64,000 nucleotides of DNA from Halorussus salinisoli (GTDB lineage: Archaea; Halobacteriota; Halobacteria; Halobacteriales; Haladaptataceae). The translations under genes were made by a program, and so were the position numbers. The notes below the pieces were generated by a model, which did no database searches, was not told the origin of the DNA, and worked only from the letters and a program-made list of their open reading frames with translations. The stretch lies in assembly GCA_005239435.1 (NCBI GenBank), contig SZNP01000005.1, positions 248,001 through 312,000 on the forward strand. The letters run 5' to 3'. Shown here in pieces: positions 25,582-34,926 of the stretch; position 1 is the stretch's first letter, and each line of letters starts with the position of its first letter.

Positions 25582-25765
25582 CTAAAGAAGCTAGCTACCC
25601 CTTGAGCCAATCATACCGCACCCGCACCGCAACCGCGGACCACACCCTTCCCACCCGACTGCGTTGCTCGCTCCGCTGCGCTACTCGACCCTCCCGCACA
25701 TGGGCGTGACCCAAGACCGCGGGCCACGCCAGCGCGCGGCAGATGAATTGGGCGGCGAGAGCGTC
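25582..25765 (-). repeat. Dispersed intergenic element, copy 3
   Basis: On the minus strand it has the same blocks as copy 2, ending TTGGCTCAAGGGGTAGCTAG-CTTCTT. Internally it contains GCGCGCTGGCG, GGGTGGGAAGGGTGTGG and GGTTGCGGTGCGG. It faces copy 2 across the AT-rich island. From 25765 to 25919 no gene is seen, only the promoter region of the following SBP gene. Confidence 0.65.
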
Positions 25766-25919
25766 GAGAGAAGAGAGAACGACGAAACCCGGCGTACCCG
25801 CGTTTTCGACGCCGAGTGACACGTAAGCCGAGATTTATCCGCCCGCCCGTGGCCCGAACCTGTCGTACCACCGAAGCGTATTAGGCGGATTGGGTTGACC
25901 AACCCGATGGTGGGGGGAA

Positions 25920-27206
25920 ATGCAAACACGTACCACACGACGGTCAGTGCTGAAGGCGCTCGGCGCGGGCGGCGTCGCGGCGACGACGACCGGACTACTC
26001 CAGCAGGGCCAGACGTACAGAATCGGGTCGGCAGTGTCGAACTCCGGCGACCTCGCGGTGTACGGCCAGCGTCACGAACGCGGGATGAACCTCGCGCTCG
26101 ACCGCGTGAACGAGGCCGGACTGAAGGACGGCGGCGAGTTGGAGGTGTCGCTCGAAGACACCGCCAGCGCGCCGCAAACCGGCGTCAGCGCGGCCCAGAA
26201 GTTGGTCAATCAGGAGGGCGTCCCGCTGTTGATAGGGGCCGTCTCCAGCGGCGTGACCGTCGCCATCGCGCGCTCGGTCACGATTCCGAATCAGGTCGTA
26301 CAGGTGAGTCCGCACAGCACCAGTCCGCAGATTACGACGCTGGACGACGACGGCTACGTCCTCCGGACCGCGCCCTCCGACGCGTTTCAGGGCGCGGCGA
26401 TGGCGCAGTTGGCGCTCGACGAGGGCATCGAGTCGGCCGCTGTCATACTGGTCAACAACGACTACGGTCGGGGCTTCGCCGACGTCCTCAAGTCGCGCTT
26501 CGAGGCGGGCGGCGGCACCATCACCAACATGGTACCGTACAACTCCGGAGAGGCCTCGTATCGCCCGCAACTCAATCAGGCGTCCCAAGGCGACCCCGAG
26601 GCGATCATGTTCGTCGCGTATCCGGAGTCGTTCACCACGATGGCCCGCCAGGCGTTCGAGATGGGACTCAAAGACCAGGTGCAGTACGTCGGCGCGGAGA
26701 GTACCCTCGCCGAACCGATCAAGGAGAACGTTCCGGCGAGGGCGCTGAACGGGATGATAGGCACGACGCCGAGCGCGCCGACCGAGAGCGACGCGTGGGA
26801 GTCGTTCGTCTCGGCGTTCCGAGACCGCCACGACACCGAACCGTCGGTCTGGGCGGCCTACTCCTACGACGCGACGATGCTGTCGGCGCTCGCTATCGAG
26901 GCCGCCGACGAGTTCGACAGTTCGGCGCTCCGGGAGACCATCTATCCCGTCTCTCGCCCCGAGGGCGAGACCGTCTCCTCGTTCGAGACCGCCAAGCAGG
27001 CGCTTCAGAACGGCGATCAGATCGACTACTCGGGCGTCTCCGGGTCCATCGACTTGAACGAGGACGGCGACGTACCGGGCACCTACCAGTGGTGGCGGTT
27101 CGAGGACGGCGACTACCGGATGCAGGGGTTCCTCGACGTGGAGCAAGATTCGGAGACGACGACGGAGACGGCAACGGGGACAGAGACGACGACGCAGGGA
27201 CAGTAG
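25920..27206 (+). CDS. ABC transporter substrate-binding protein, LivJ-type
   Basis: A 428-residue periplasmic-binding-protein type I (Peripla_BP_6) for branched-chain amino acids or related solutes. The N-terminus has a Tat signal (TRRSVLKALGAGG) without an obvious lipobox. The fold is shown by GSAVSNSGDLAVYGQRHERG, GVPLLIGAVSSGVT and VNNDYGRGFADVLK, and the C-terminus is a Thr-rich tail. It is directly followed by livH- and livM-type permease genes (10 nt then ATGA overlap). No ATPase genes are in this operon, in contrast to the locus at 48489-53189. Confidence 0.9.
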   Translation: MQTRTTRRSVLKALGAGGVAATTTGLLQQGQTYRIGSAVSNSGDLAVYGQRHERGMNLALDRVNEAGLKDGGELEVSLEDTASAPQTGVSAAQKLVNQEGVPLLIGAVSSGVTVAIARSVTIPNQVVQVSPHSTSPQITTLDDDGYVLRTAPSDAFQGAAMAQLALDEGIESAAVILVNNDYGRGFADVLKSRFEAGGGTITNMVPYNSGEASYRPQLNQASQGDPEAIMFVAYPESFTTMARQAFEMGLKDQVQYVGAESTLAEPIKENVPARALNGMIGTTPSAPTESDAWESFVSAFRDRHDTEPSVWAAYSYDATMLSALAIEAADEFDSSALRETIYPVSRPEGETVSSFETAKQALQNGDQIDYSGVSGSIDLNEDGDVPGTYQWWRFEDGDYRMQGFLDVEQDSETTTETATGTETTTQGQ

Positions 27207-27216
27207 GACTCGGCCG

Positions 27217-28128
27217 ATGGCTAGCCTCCTCCAGTTGTTCGTCAACGGGGTGATATTCGGCAGTATCGTCCTGCTCGCGTCGATAGGTCTGTCGTTACTC
27301 TACGGCATCGGCAACTTCGCCAACTTCGCCCACGGAGAGTTGCTGACGGTCGGCGCGTACGCGGCCTTCGTCGCCAAGGTCACGATGGGACTCCCGTTCG
27401 CGGCGGCGCTCGCGGTCAGCGTCGTCGCCACCGCACTCGTCGGACTCGTACTCGACCGAGTGCTGTTCGTCCGCCACCGGGACTCCTCGTCCATCGTCCT
27501 CCTCATCGTCACCATCGGGGTCGCGCTGGTCCTCCGAAGCCTGATTCGCATCGTCTGGTCGAACCAACTCCGGTCCTACGGACTCCCGCTCCGGCGCGGC
27601 GTCGAACTGGTCGATTCGACCGTCCCCGTCGCGGGCTACGACCTCCTTCTCCGACTGCGAATCACGCAGGACGGCCTGACCATCGTCGGGGTCGCCGCGG
27701 CCTTCGCGCTCGGGACCCACCTCTTTCTGACCCGGACCAAGATGGGCGTGGCGATGCGCGCGACCGCCGACAATCGCTCGCTGGCGAAGGTCACGGGAAT
27801 CGACACCGACAGGGTTCTCCGGGCGACGTGGGGCCTGTCGGGCGCACTCGCGGCGGTCGGCGGCGTCTTCCTCGGCGTCCAGACCGGCGTCATCATGCCT
27901 CGGATGGGGTTCAACGTCCTGCTCGTCGCGTTCGCGGCGGTCATCCTCGGCGGCATCGGAAGCCCCTACGGTGCGATGGTCGGCGCGTACGTCATCGGCA
28001 TCGCCCAGGAGATGTCCATCGCCATCCCCGGCGTGAGCGCGAGCTATCGGGCCGCGGTCTCGTTCCTGATTCTGGTGGTCGTGCTGCTCGTCAAGCCGGA
28101 CGGCATCGCGGGAGGACAGTGGGGATGA
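27217..28128 (+). CDS. Branched-chain amino-acid-type ABC permease, LivH-like
   Basis: A 303-residue inner-membrane permease with eight or more helices. Family motifs include LYGIGNFANFAHGELLTVGA near the N-terminus, the coupling-loop segment GVAMRATADNRSLAKVTGID and the late AAVILGGIGSPYGAMVGAY motif. It pairs with the LivM-type permease starting within its stop codon. It would need an ATPase pair encoded elsewhere. Confidence 0.9.
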   Translation: MASLLQLFVNGVIFGSIVLLASIGLSLLYGIGNFANFAHGELLTVGAYAAFVAKVTMGLPFAAALAVSVVATALVGLVLDRVLFVRHRDSSSIVLLIVTIGVALVLRSLIRIVWSNQLRSYGLPLRRGVELVDSTVPVAGYDLLLRLRITQDGLTIVGVAAAFALGTHLFLTRTKMGVAMRATADNRSLAKVTGIDTDRVLRATWGLSGALAAVGGVFLGVQTGVIMPRMGFNVLLVAFAAVILGGIGSPYGAMVGAYVIGIAQEMSIAIPGVSASYRAAVSFLILVVVLLVKPDGIAGGQWG

Positions 28129-29117
28129 CGGGCGCTGGCGGCGACCTCGTGGTTCTCGCAGGGTTAACCGGTCTCCCCGCGTTCCTCGTCAACGTCGCCA
28201 CCTTCGCGGTCGTCTACGTGATTCTCGCACTCGGCCTGAACCTCCAGTGGGGGTACACCGGCCTGTTCAACATCAGCGTGGCCGCCTTCTGGGGCATCGG
28301 CGCGTACACCGCGGCGCTCGTCACCAAACCCCCGAGCGCGCCGACCGCCTTCGGCCTGAACCTCCCCTACCTCTGGGTGGACGTGGCCGGGGTCCCGCTC
28401 CCGCTCGCGCCCGCCGTGTTCGTGGGCGCACTCGCGGCCGGGGCCGTCGGTCTCCTGATAGCGATTCCGACTTTGCGCCTCCGAGACGACTATCTGGCCA
28501 TCGCCACGCTCGGTCTCGCGGAGGTCATCCGACTGGTCCTGACGAACGAGGAGTGGCTCACGCAGGGCGCACGCGGCCTCTCGGTTTCGAATCCCATCCT
28601 CGGGATGGACTACTCGAATCTGATTCTGCTCGGAGTCGCGCTCGCCCTGCTCGCGGTCACGTACTGGCTACTGGAGGTCGGCGTGGACAGCCCGTGGGGC
28701 CGGGTACTGAAGGCGATTCGAGAGGACGAGACGGTCGCCGAGAGCGTGGGGAAAGACACATTCACCCACAAGACGCAGAGTTTCGTCCTCGGGAGTGCGG
28801 TGATGGGCGCGGCGGGCACCATCACGGCGCTCCAACTCAACTTCCTCGTGCCGAGTCAGTTCGGACCGCGGTGGGCGTTCTACGTCTACATCGCGGTCAT
28901 CGTCGGCGGAAGCGGGCGGAATCGCGGGGCGCTCCTCGGCGGGTTCCTGCTGGCGGTTCTGCTGGAACTCCCGCGATTCCTGCAGGATTTCGTCCCCTTC
29001 CAGAGCGTCGTGACGAATCTCCGACTGCTCGTCATCGGTCTGCTGGTCGTCCTCGTCATGACGTACCGGCCGTGGGGATTGCTCGGCGACCCGGAGGCGA
29101 TGCGCCGGGAAGGGTAG
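28125..29117 (+). CDS. Branched-chain amino-acid-type ABC permease, LivM-like
   Basis: A 330-residue permease. Family motifs include ALGLNLQWGYTGLFNISVAA, TLRLRDDYLAIATLGLAEVI, the coupling loop GRVLKAIREDETVAESVGKD and a C-terminal YRPWGLLGD. Its ATG overlaps the livH stop (ATGA), so the two permeases are translationally coupled. It ends the three-gene cluster, and no LivG/LivF follow. Confidence 0.9.
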   Translation: MTGAGGDLVVLAGLTGLPAFLVNVATFAVVYVILALGLNLQWGYTGLFNISVAAFWGIGAYTAALVTKPPSAPTAFGLNLPYLWVDVAGVPLPLAPAVFVGALAAGAVGLLIAIPTLRLRDDYLAIATLGLAEVIRLVLTNEEWLTQGARGLSVSNPILGMDYSNLILLGVALALLAVTYWLLEVGVDSPWGRVLKAIREDETVAESVGKDTFTHKTQSFVLGSAVMGAAGTITALQLNFLVPSQFGPRWAFYVYIAVIVGGSGRNRGALLGGFLLAVLLELPRFLQDFVPFQSVVTNLRLLVIGLLVVLVMTYRPWGLLGDPEAMRREG

Positions 29118-29191
29118 CCGCGTTCCGACTACGGCGCGTCACACCTTCGCCGGCCTAAAAATTATTCACGACGGGGTTCGATTAGAGTGAC

Positions 29192-29554
29192 ATGCCCCGC
29201 GAACGAGTCGAAGAGTTGGCGGTGTTTCTCCGGGAGACTACCGGAGAGTATCTGCGCGGCGTCGGGTTCTACGACGCCGACGACTACGAGGTGCTGTACG
29301 TCAGACCCGACCTGCGGCGCGAAACGCTCGAATCGGAGATCGAGCGAATGGTCTCGCACCTTCGAAACGAGTCTCGCGCCCGCGAACAGCGCGCCTTTCC
29401 CTACGGTGACCTCGACGGGACCGTCCGCTCGTTCGAAGACGCCGTGGTGATGCACTTTCCACTCCCGCAAGAACACGGGGCCATCGTCACCCTCGACACC
29501 GACGCCGCCCGGCAGTTGAACGAGTTCATGAGCGAGTGCATCAAGCACTTATGA
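29192..29554 (+). CDS. Small acidic haloarchaeal protein of unknown function
   Basis: A 120-residue soluble protein with an alpha/beta pattern (LRGVGFYDADDYEVLYVRPD, then AVVMHFPLPQEHGAIVTLD) reminiscent of small sensor-like or roadblock-like haloarchaeal proteins. No cysteine cluster is present. A TATA-like taaaaatta lies about 33 nt upstream. It precedes the NikR gene on the same strand but has its own promoter. Family not certain. Confidence 0.65.
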   Translation: MPRERVEELAVFLRETTGEYLRGVGFYDADDYEVLYVRPDLRRETLESEIERMVSHLRNESRAREQRAFPYGDLDGTVRSFEDAVVMHFPLPQEHGAIVTLDTDAARQLNEFMSECIKHL

Positions 29555-29633
29555 GTGCGAGTTAGTAACACGGCCTTCGAAATCCGGCAGTTGATAACAA
29601 AAGCTATTATTTTTCGGACCCTCGATTAATACC

Positions 29634-30062
29634 ATGACCGTCGTCAGCATCTCGATGCCCGACGAACTCCTCGACCGCATAGACGACTTCGCGGACGAAC
29701 ACGGCTACACCGGGCGAAGCGAGGTGTTCCGCGAAGCCGGCCGGAACCTCCTCGGAGAGTTCGAAGACAAGAAACTGGAGGACCGCGATCTGATGGGCGT
29801 GGTTACGGTGCTGTTCAGTTACGAGAACACGACCGTCGAGGAGCGGATGATGCACCTCCGCCACGAACACGACGGGTTGGTCACGTCGAACGTCCACAAC
29901 CACGTCGGTGACCACTACTGCATGGAACTGTTCATCCTCGAAGGAAGCCTCGAAGACATCTCCACGTTCGTCGGCAAGATTCGGGCCACTCAGGACACGC
30001 TCACGGTCGATTACTCCGTGATACCAGTGGACGAGGTCGGGCCGATAACCACCGGAGAGTGA
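29634..30062 (+). CDS. nikR: Nickel-responsive-type ribbon-helix-helix regulator
   Basis: A 142-residue NikR-family transcription factor. The N-terminal ribbon-helix-helix ([20 protein letters not shown]) is followed by an ACT-like metal-sensing domain. The nickel ligands of the family are conserved: H88, H90 and C96 in [10 protein letters not shown], plus a histidine at 77 or 79 (RHEH). It is expected to bind palindromic operators when loaded with Ni(II). No nickel transporter or hydrogenase gene is in the window. A TATA-like ttattttt lies about 27 nt before the start, giving a leaderless message. Confidence 0.85.
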   Translation: MTVVSISMPDELLDRIDDFADEHGYTGRSEVFREAGRNLLGEFEDKKLEDRDLMGVVTVLFSYENTTVEERMMHLRHEHDGLVTSNVHNHVGDHYCMELFILEGSLEDISTFVGKIRATQDTLTVDYSVIPVDEVGPITTGE

Positions 30063-30123
30063 GCCGAGGGTGACATGTAACCGACGAAACGTTATTGTAG
30101 ACGTCGTCCGTCGCTCCGAGTAA

Positions 30124-31962
30124 ATGGCCGCTATCCGGGTTCTGTTGGTAGACGACCGTCCGCCGGTCGCCGATCTCACCGCGACGTACTTAGAGCGAGT
30201 CGACGACGACATTTCGGCCCACATCGAGACCAGTGCCGAGGCGGGACTCGAACGCCTCGATGCCGAGTCGTTCGACTGCGTCGTGAGCGACTACGAGATG
30301 CCCGAGCAGGACGGACTGGAGTTTCTCGCGGACGTGCGCGACCTCGCTCCCGACCTGCCGTTCGTCCTCTTCACGGGGAAGGGGAGCGAAGAGATCGCCT
30401 CGGAAGCGATTTCGGCGGGCGTGACCGACTACCTCCAGAAGGGGAGCGGGAACGAGCAGTACGAAGTGCTGGCCAACCGCATCGAGAACGCCGTCGCCCA
30501 GTACCGCGCCCAGCAGGAGGCCCGAGAGGCAAACGAGCAGGTTCGCCGACTACACAGCAGAATCACCGACGCCTTCTACGCGCTGGACGACGACTGGCAG
30601 ATGACCTACGTCAACGAGCAGGCCGCCGACTTCCTGGAGCGCGACCCCGACGAACTGGTCGGGGAGGACATCCGCGAGGCGTTCCCCGAGGCCGTCGGCG
30701 ACGAGTTCTACGAGGCCTACACCGAAGCGCTCGAAACCAAAGAGCCAGTCACGCTGGTCGCCGAATCCGTGTTTCAGCCCGGCCGGTGGGTCGAAGAGCG
30801 AGTGTTTCCCTCGGAGGACGGCCTCTCGATATACTTTCGGGACATCACCGAACGCAGACGCCACGAGCATACGCTGAACGCGCTCCACGACGCCACCCGC
30901 GAACTCATGCACGCCGAAACCGAGCGCGAAATCGCGTCCATCGTCTGCCGAACCGCCGACACCGTGTTGGAGTTTCCCGGAACCGGTATGCGACTCTACG
31001 ACCCCGAACAGAACGCCCTCGTCAACGTCGCCATCGGCGGCGAGAACGCCGACGAAATCGACGGGCGACCGAAGTTCGGCGTGGAGGATAGCCCGCACGG
31101 TCGGGCGTACCGCGAGGGCGAGACGGTCACGGTCGAGGTGGACGAAGCGACGACCGACGACCTCGGTCCCTTCAGTCGCACGATGTACGTTCCGGTCGGC
31201 GAGTACGGGATTCTGAGCGTGGGCAAGCACGAAGACGAACCGTTCACCGAATCGAGCGTCCAGTTCGTCGAAATCCTGACCGAGAACGCCCGGGCCGCGT
31301 TCGACCGAGCGGACCGCGAGACTCGACTCCGGGAGCGCGAACGGGGCCTCGAAGCCCAGAACGAGCGATTGGAGGAGTTCGCCAGCGTGGTCTCCCACGA
31401 CCTTCGCAACCCCCTCAACGTCGCGCGAGGCCACTTCGAACTCGCCCGCGAGACCGGCCGCGAGGAGAGTTTCGACCGGGTGGCGGCGGCCCACGACAGG
31501 ATGGGGTCGCTCATCGACGACCTGCTCGTGTTGGCGCGGAAGGGCCAGACGGTCGGACGGACCGAACCGGTCGCGCTCGCGGAGGTGGCCGAGGGCGCGT
31601 GGGCGAACGTCGCAACCGGCGGGGCCGCCCTCGAAGTCGAGGCCCCCGAAACCGTCGAAGCCGACCCGGACCGCCTCTGCAACCTCTTCGAGAACCTCTT
31701 TCGGAACTCCGTGGACCACGCGGGCGACGACCCGACGGTCCGAGTCGTCGGTCGAAACGGCGGGTTCGCAGTCGCCGACGACGGACCGGGTATTCCCGAG
31801 GGCCAGCGCGACCGACTGTTCGAGTGTGGCCACTCGACCGACGACGGGACGGGTCTCGGACTCTCCATCGTCGAAGGCATCGCCGATGCGCACGGGTGGG
31901 AGGTCGAGGTCGGCGAGAGCGAAGCCGGCGGTGTGGAGTTCGTCTTCGAGGTGGAGGGTTAG
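30124..31962 (+). CDS. Hybrid sensor: receiver-PAS-GAF-histidine kinase
   Basis: A 612-residue cytoplasmic signalling protein. A receiver domain (1-125) has phospho-acceptor D56 in SDYEMP and K106. A PAS domain spans about 140-245, followed by a GAF domain (about 255-395). The HisKA box SVVSHDLRNPLNVARGH carries phospho-accepting H425. The HATPase region (about 500-612) has N-box NLFENLFRNSVDH and G-boxes VADDGPGIP and GTGLGLSIVEGI. The order is typical of haloarchaeal kinases. A TATA-like gttattgtag lies about 28 nt upstream. The stop overlaps the stop of the convergent coxA gene. Confidence 0.9.
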   Translation: MAAIRVLLVDDRPPVADLTATYLERVDDDISAHIETSAEAGLERLDAESFDCVVSDYEMPEQDGLEFLADVRDLAPDLPFVLFTGKGSEEIASEAISAGVTDYLQKGSGNEQYEVLANRIENAVAQYRAQQEAREANEQVRRLHSRITDAFYALDDDWQMTYVNEQAADFLERDPDELVGEDIREAFPEAVGDEFYEAYTEALETKEPVTLVAESVFQPGRWVEERVFPSEDGLSIYFRDITERRRHEHTLNALHDATRELMHAETEREIASIVCRTADTVLEFPGTGMRLYDPEQNALVNVAIGGENADEIDGRPKFGVEDSPHGRAYREGETVTVEVDEATTDDLGPFSRTMYVPVGEYGILSVGKHEDEPFTESSVQFVEILTENARAAFDRADRETRLRERERGLEAQNERLEEFASVVSHDLRNPLNVARGHFELARETGREESFDRVAAAHDRMGSLIDDLLVLARKGQTVGRTEPVALAEVAEGAWANVATGGAALEVEAPETVEADPDRLCNLFENLFRNSVDHAGDDPTVRVVGRNGGFAVADDGPGIPEGQRDRLFECGHSTDDGTGLGLSIVEGIADAHGWEVEVGESEAGGVEFVFEVEG

Positions 31963-33725
31963 TCGTCCCCGGATTCGTCGCCGTCGTCGGTGGCGACGCC
32001 GTCACCGCCGTCGGTGGCAGTGACCGCGGTCTCGCGCTTGCGCTCGAACCACGTCCACTCCCTGGTCTTGAGACCGTCGTCTTCGAGGTTCCACGGGTCG
32101 CCACTCTCGACTTTCCGGCCCTCCAGCCACGAGGTCACGATGTTCCAGACGAAGATTAGCTGGCCGAAGGCGAGGATGAACGTCCCGACTCCGGCGACGA
32201 AGTGGAGGTCCTGGAACTGCGGGAGGTAGGTGGCGTAGCGCCGGGGCATCCCGCCGTAGCCGAGGATGAGCAGGGCGAAGAACACCAAGTTCGTCCCGAT
32301 CATGGTGAGCCAGAAGTGAATTTTGGCGAGGGTACGCTGGTACATCCGGCCGGTGTAGAGCGGGAACCAGTAGTAGATGCCCGCGAACCCGGCGACTGCA
32401 ATAGCGCCCATCACGATGAAGTGGAAGTGGCCGACCACGTAGTAGGTGTCGTGAAGCACGAGGTCCACGGGGACCGAGGCGAGGAAGACGCCGGTGACGC
32501 CGCCGATGATGAAGTTCTGGACGAAACCGATGCTGAACAGCATCGGCGCGGTCAGTCGAAGTCTGCCGTTCCACATCGTCGTAATCCAGTTGAACGTCTT
32601 GACCGCGCTCGGTACCGCGATTGCCAGGGAGACGGCCATGAACGACGCCCGGATGCGGGGGTCGATGCCAGTGCTGAACATGTGGTGGGCCCAGACGCCG
32701 AACGAGAGGACCCCGATTGCCAGCGTCGAGTAGACGACGAACTTGAAGCCGAACAGCTTCCGGCCCGCGAATCTAGGTAGGATGAGGCTGACGAGGCCCA
32801 TCGGCGGTAAGACGAGAATGTACACCTCCGGGTGGCCGAAGAACCAGAACAGATGTTGCCACAGCAACGGGCCACCGCCGGGGTTCAGGAAGAACGAGGT
32901 GCCGAAGTTGCGGTCGAGCAGGAGCATCACGAGCGCGCTCCCGAGCAGCGGGAACGCGAACAGGATGAGCCCCGACTGGGTCAGCATCGTCCACGAGAAG
33001 ATGTCGAGGTTCTTCCAGTCGACTTCCTCGCCGCGCTCGGTGAAGATGGTGGCGATGAAGTTGATAGCGCCCATCGTCGCCGAGACGCCAGTGAGGTGGA
33101 GTCCGAGCAACATCAGGTCCACGCCGGGGTTCGTCTGCTCCACGGAGAGCGGCGTGTACATCGTCCACGCGGTCTGGGCCGGGTCCACGCCGATACCGAG
33201 CGGCGCGAAGAAGAACCCGGCCCAGATGAGGAGCGCGCCCGGCGGGAGCAACCAGAACGCGATGGCGTTGACCCGCGGAAACGCCATGTCGTCCGCGCCG
33301 ATGAGCAGCGGAATGAAGTAGTTCCCGAACGCCGCCAGAATCGGCGTTCCGAACAGGAACAGCATCGTGATTCCGTGAGAGGTCAACAGCGAGTTGTAGA
33401 AGTTCGCCCCGATGACTACCGAGTCCGGCGTGAGCAGTTCGGTCCGCATCAGGAGGATGGCGATGCCGCCCCACGTGAACGCGATGAGACCGTAGAGACC
33501 GTAGAGCATACCGATGTCCTTGTGGTCCACGGTCGTCAGCCATCTCGCCAACCCGCCGGGTTTCTCCTGGTGGGTGACCTCCGCGCCTTCGCGGTAGGCA
33601 CCACCGCCGCCACCGGAGAGCGGCGTGTACGACCGCCAGTTCTCGATGCGCAGGATGAACGCGGCGACGGCGACCAGTAGTACCCCCATGACCGCAGTCA
33701 GTACGAGTTGGCCCGCTTCGACCAT
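31959..33725 (-). CDS. coxA: Second stand-alone heme-copper oxidase subunit I
   Basis: A 588-residue subunit I very similar to the protein at 3889-5679 and more distant from the CoxAC fusion. All ligand motifs are present: TSHGITMLF, FGHPEVYI, WAHHMF and VVGHFHFIVMG. I chose ATG 33725 (MVEAGQ) because it aligns with the other CoxA and with the 145-residue protein, ahead of the RIENWRSY helix. A TTG at 33776 would extend it. No subunit II or III gene is adjacent, so it must use subunits encoded elsewhere, perhaps the coxB at 6536. It converges on the kinase gene with overlapping stop codons. Confidence 0.93.
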   Translation of the reverse strand: MVEAGQLVLTAVMGVLLVAVAAFILRIENWRSYTPLSGGGGGAYREGAEVTHQEKPGGLARWLTTVDHKDIGMLYGLYGLIAFTWGGIAILLMRTELLTPDSVVIGANFYNSLLTSHGITMLFLFGTPILAAFGNYFIPLLIGADDMAFPRVNAIAFWLLPPGALLIWAGFFFAPLGIGVDPAQTAWTMYTPLSVEQTNPGVDLMLLGLHLTGVSATMGAINFIATIFTERGEEVDWKNLDIFSWTMLTQSGLILFAFPLLGSALVMLLLDRNFGTSFFLNPGGGPLLWQHLFWFFGHPEVYILVLPPMGLVSLILPRFAGRKLFGFKFVVYSTLAIGVLSFGVWAHHMFSTGIDPRIRASFMAVSLAIAVPSAVKTFNWITTMWNGRLRLTAPMLFSIGFVQNFIIGGVTGVFLASVPVDLVLHDTYYVVGHFHFIVMGAIAVAGFAGIYYWFPLYTGRMYQRTLAKIHFWLTMIGTNLVFFALLILGYGGMPRRYATYLPQFQDLHFVAGVGTFILAFGQLIFVWNIVTSWLEGRKVESGDPWNLEDDGLKTREWTWFERKRETAVTATDGGDGVATDDGDESGDD

Positions 33726-34044
33726 GTGCCAACGAAAGGCAGAGAGATACGTGGCTTCTCGGTTGGTGTGTGCCAACTCATATCACGCACCGTCGTGTTC
33801 ACCGGGCGTCCTCGCTACGGCCTTCGGTTCGCCGCTGAAGGCGAGCGGACACGTTCCGCCGTCGATAGATTCGCAAACGGACACCACGACTGACGGCGGA
33901 TGGAGGAAATATGTTCGTATTTCTAGCACTGGAAAACATTTCTTAAGAGTAGAGATTTGTTTCCCAGAAGATAGTGACGCTCCGCCGGTCGTGCGTCGGA
34001 GGACACGCCACCGCTTCTAACTTGTCACGGGTCGAACGGACGGT

Positions 34045-34764
34045 ATGCGCGCATTCTCGTTCGCGCTGGAGTACGACGCCGGGGCCGACTCGGTGGCCGA
34101 CGCTTTCCGGGACTCTCCGAACCTGTACGGGCGCTCGCTGGCGTGTACGGTCACGCCCGGCAACTGCTGGCGGGTGGACCGACTGACCGGACCCACCGAG
34201 TCGCTGGAGGCGGCCGAAGTCGCGTACGCCGATTGGGGCCACGCCGCCGACTGCCTCGGGGCCGAGGACTGCGGGGCCGACCACCGGACCGAAGTCCTCC
34301 ACCGGGACCCCTCGACGCGCATCCTGTTCACGGCGTGGGAGCGAACGAGCGCGTGCAGTTCGATTCCCCACCTCGCGCTGTCGTATCTGGGGCCCGGCGT
34401 CCTCTTCGCCACCGAGCGCCACGGCCCGCGCTACGAGTGGCACGTCCTGCTGCCGAGCGACGCCAACCTCGGGAACCTCTCGGACGCGATTCAGGCCGAG
34501 TCGGGCGACGACGTTCGGTTCACGCTCCAGCAGGTAACCGACGAGTCTGCGTGGCTCTCGGCCTACAGCGGGCGGCCCGCGCTCCCCTACACCCACTACG
34601 AGGCGATGGCGGCCGCCGTCGAACGCGGATACTACGAGACGCCGCGCGGGATTACGGTCGGCGAGTTGGCCGAGGAGTTGGACCTGCCGCGCTCGACGCT
34701 CTCGTATCGGTTACGACGCGCGGAGGCGGAACTGGCCCGGAGTTTCGTGGGAGAACGACGGTAG
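34045..34764 (+). CDS. Bat-like HTH_10 transcriptional regulator
   Basis: A 239-residue protein of the haloarchaeal Bat-type helix-turn-helix family. The sensor part (1-180) is cysteine-containing (WGHAADCLGAEDC, SACSSIPH). The C-terminal HTH_10 domain shows the family pattern GYYETPRGITVGELAEELD then LPRSTLSYRLRRAEAELA. It is likely a DNA-binding activator or repressor of unknown targets. The gene lies alone, with AT-rich DNA upstream of the ATG at 34045. Confidence 0.85.
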   Translation: MRAFSFALEYDAGADSVADAFRDSPNLYGRSLACTVTPGNCWRVDRLTGPTESLEAAEVAYADWGHAADCLGAEDCGADHRTEVLHRDPSTRILFTAWERTSACSSIPHLALSYLGPGVLFATERHGPRYEWHVLLPSDANLGNLSDAIQAESGDDVRFTLQQVTDESAWLSAYSGRPALPYTHYEAMAAAVERGYYETPRGITVGELAEELDLPRSTLSYRLRRAEAELARSFVGERR

Positions 34765-34789
34765 CCGACGACGACCCGAGGCGTGTCGG

Positions 34790-34926
34790 TCACGGAACCG
34801 AACCGTCGGGAGTGTAGCAGTTGAACCGGTGTTCGACGGTTTCGAGGCGGTCGCCGTCGGGACCGACAACCGAGACCGTGAGGTCGGCGTGCTGGGGCGG
34901 CGGGCCGAGCGGAACCGCGGGTGAAG
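34790..34926 (-). pseudogene. C-terminal remnant of a truncated gene
   Basis: On the minus strand an open frame reads AVPLGPPPQHADLTVSVVGP, continues DGDRLETVEHRFNCYTPDG and stops at TGA 34790-34792. Codon usage is clearly coding-like (GC3 high, acidic residues). There is no start codon: the frame is cut by a stop just inside the dispersed repeat at 34917 onward. It looks like the 3' end of a gene whose 5' part was replaced by the repeat element. Family unknown. Confidence 0.5.
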
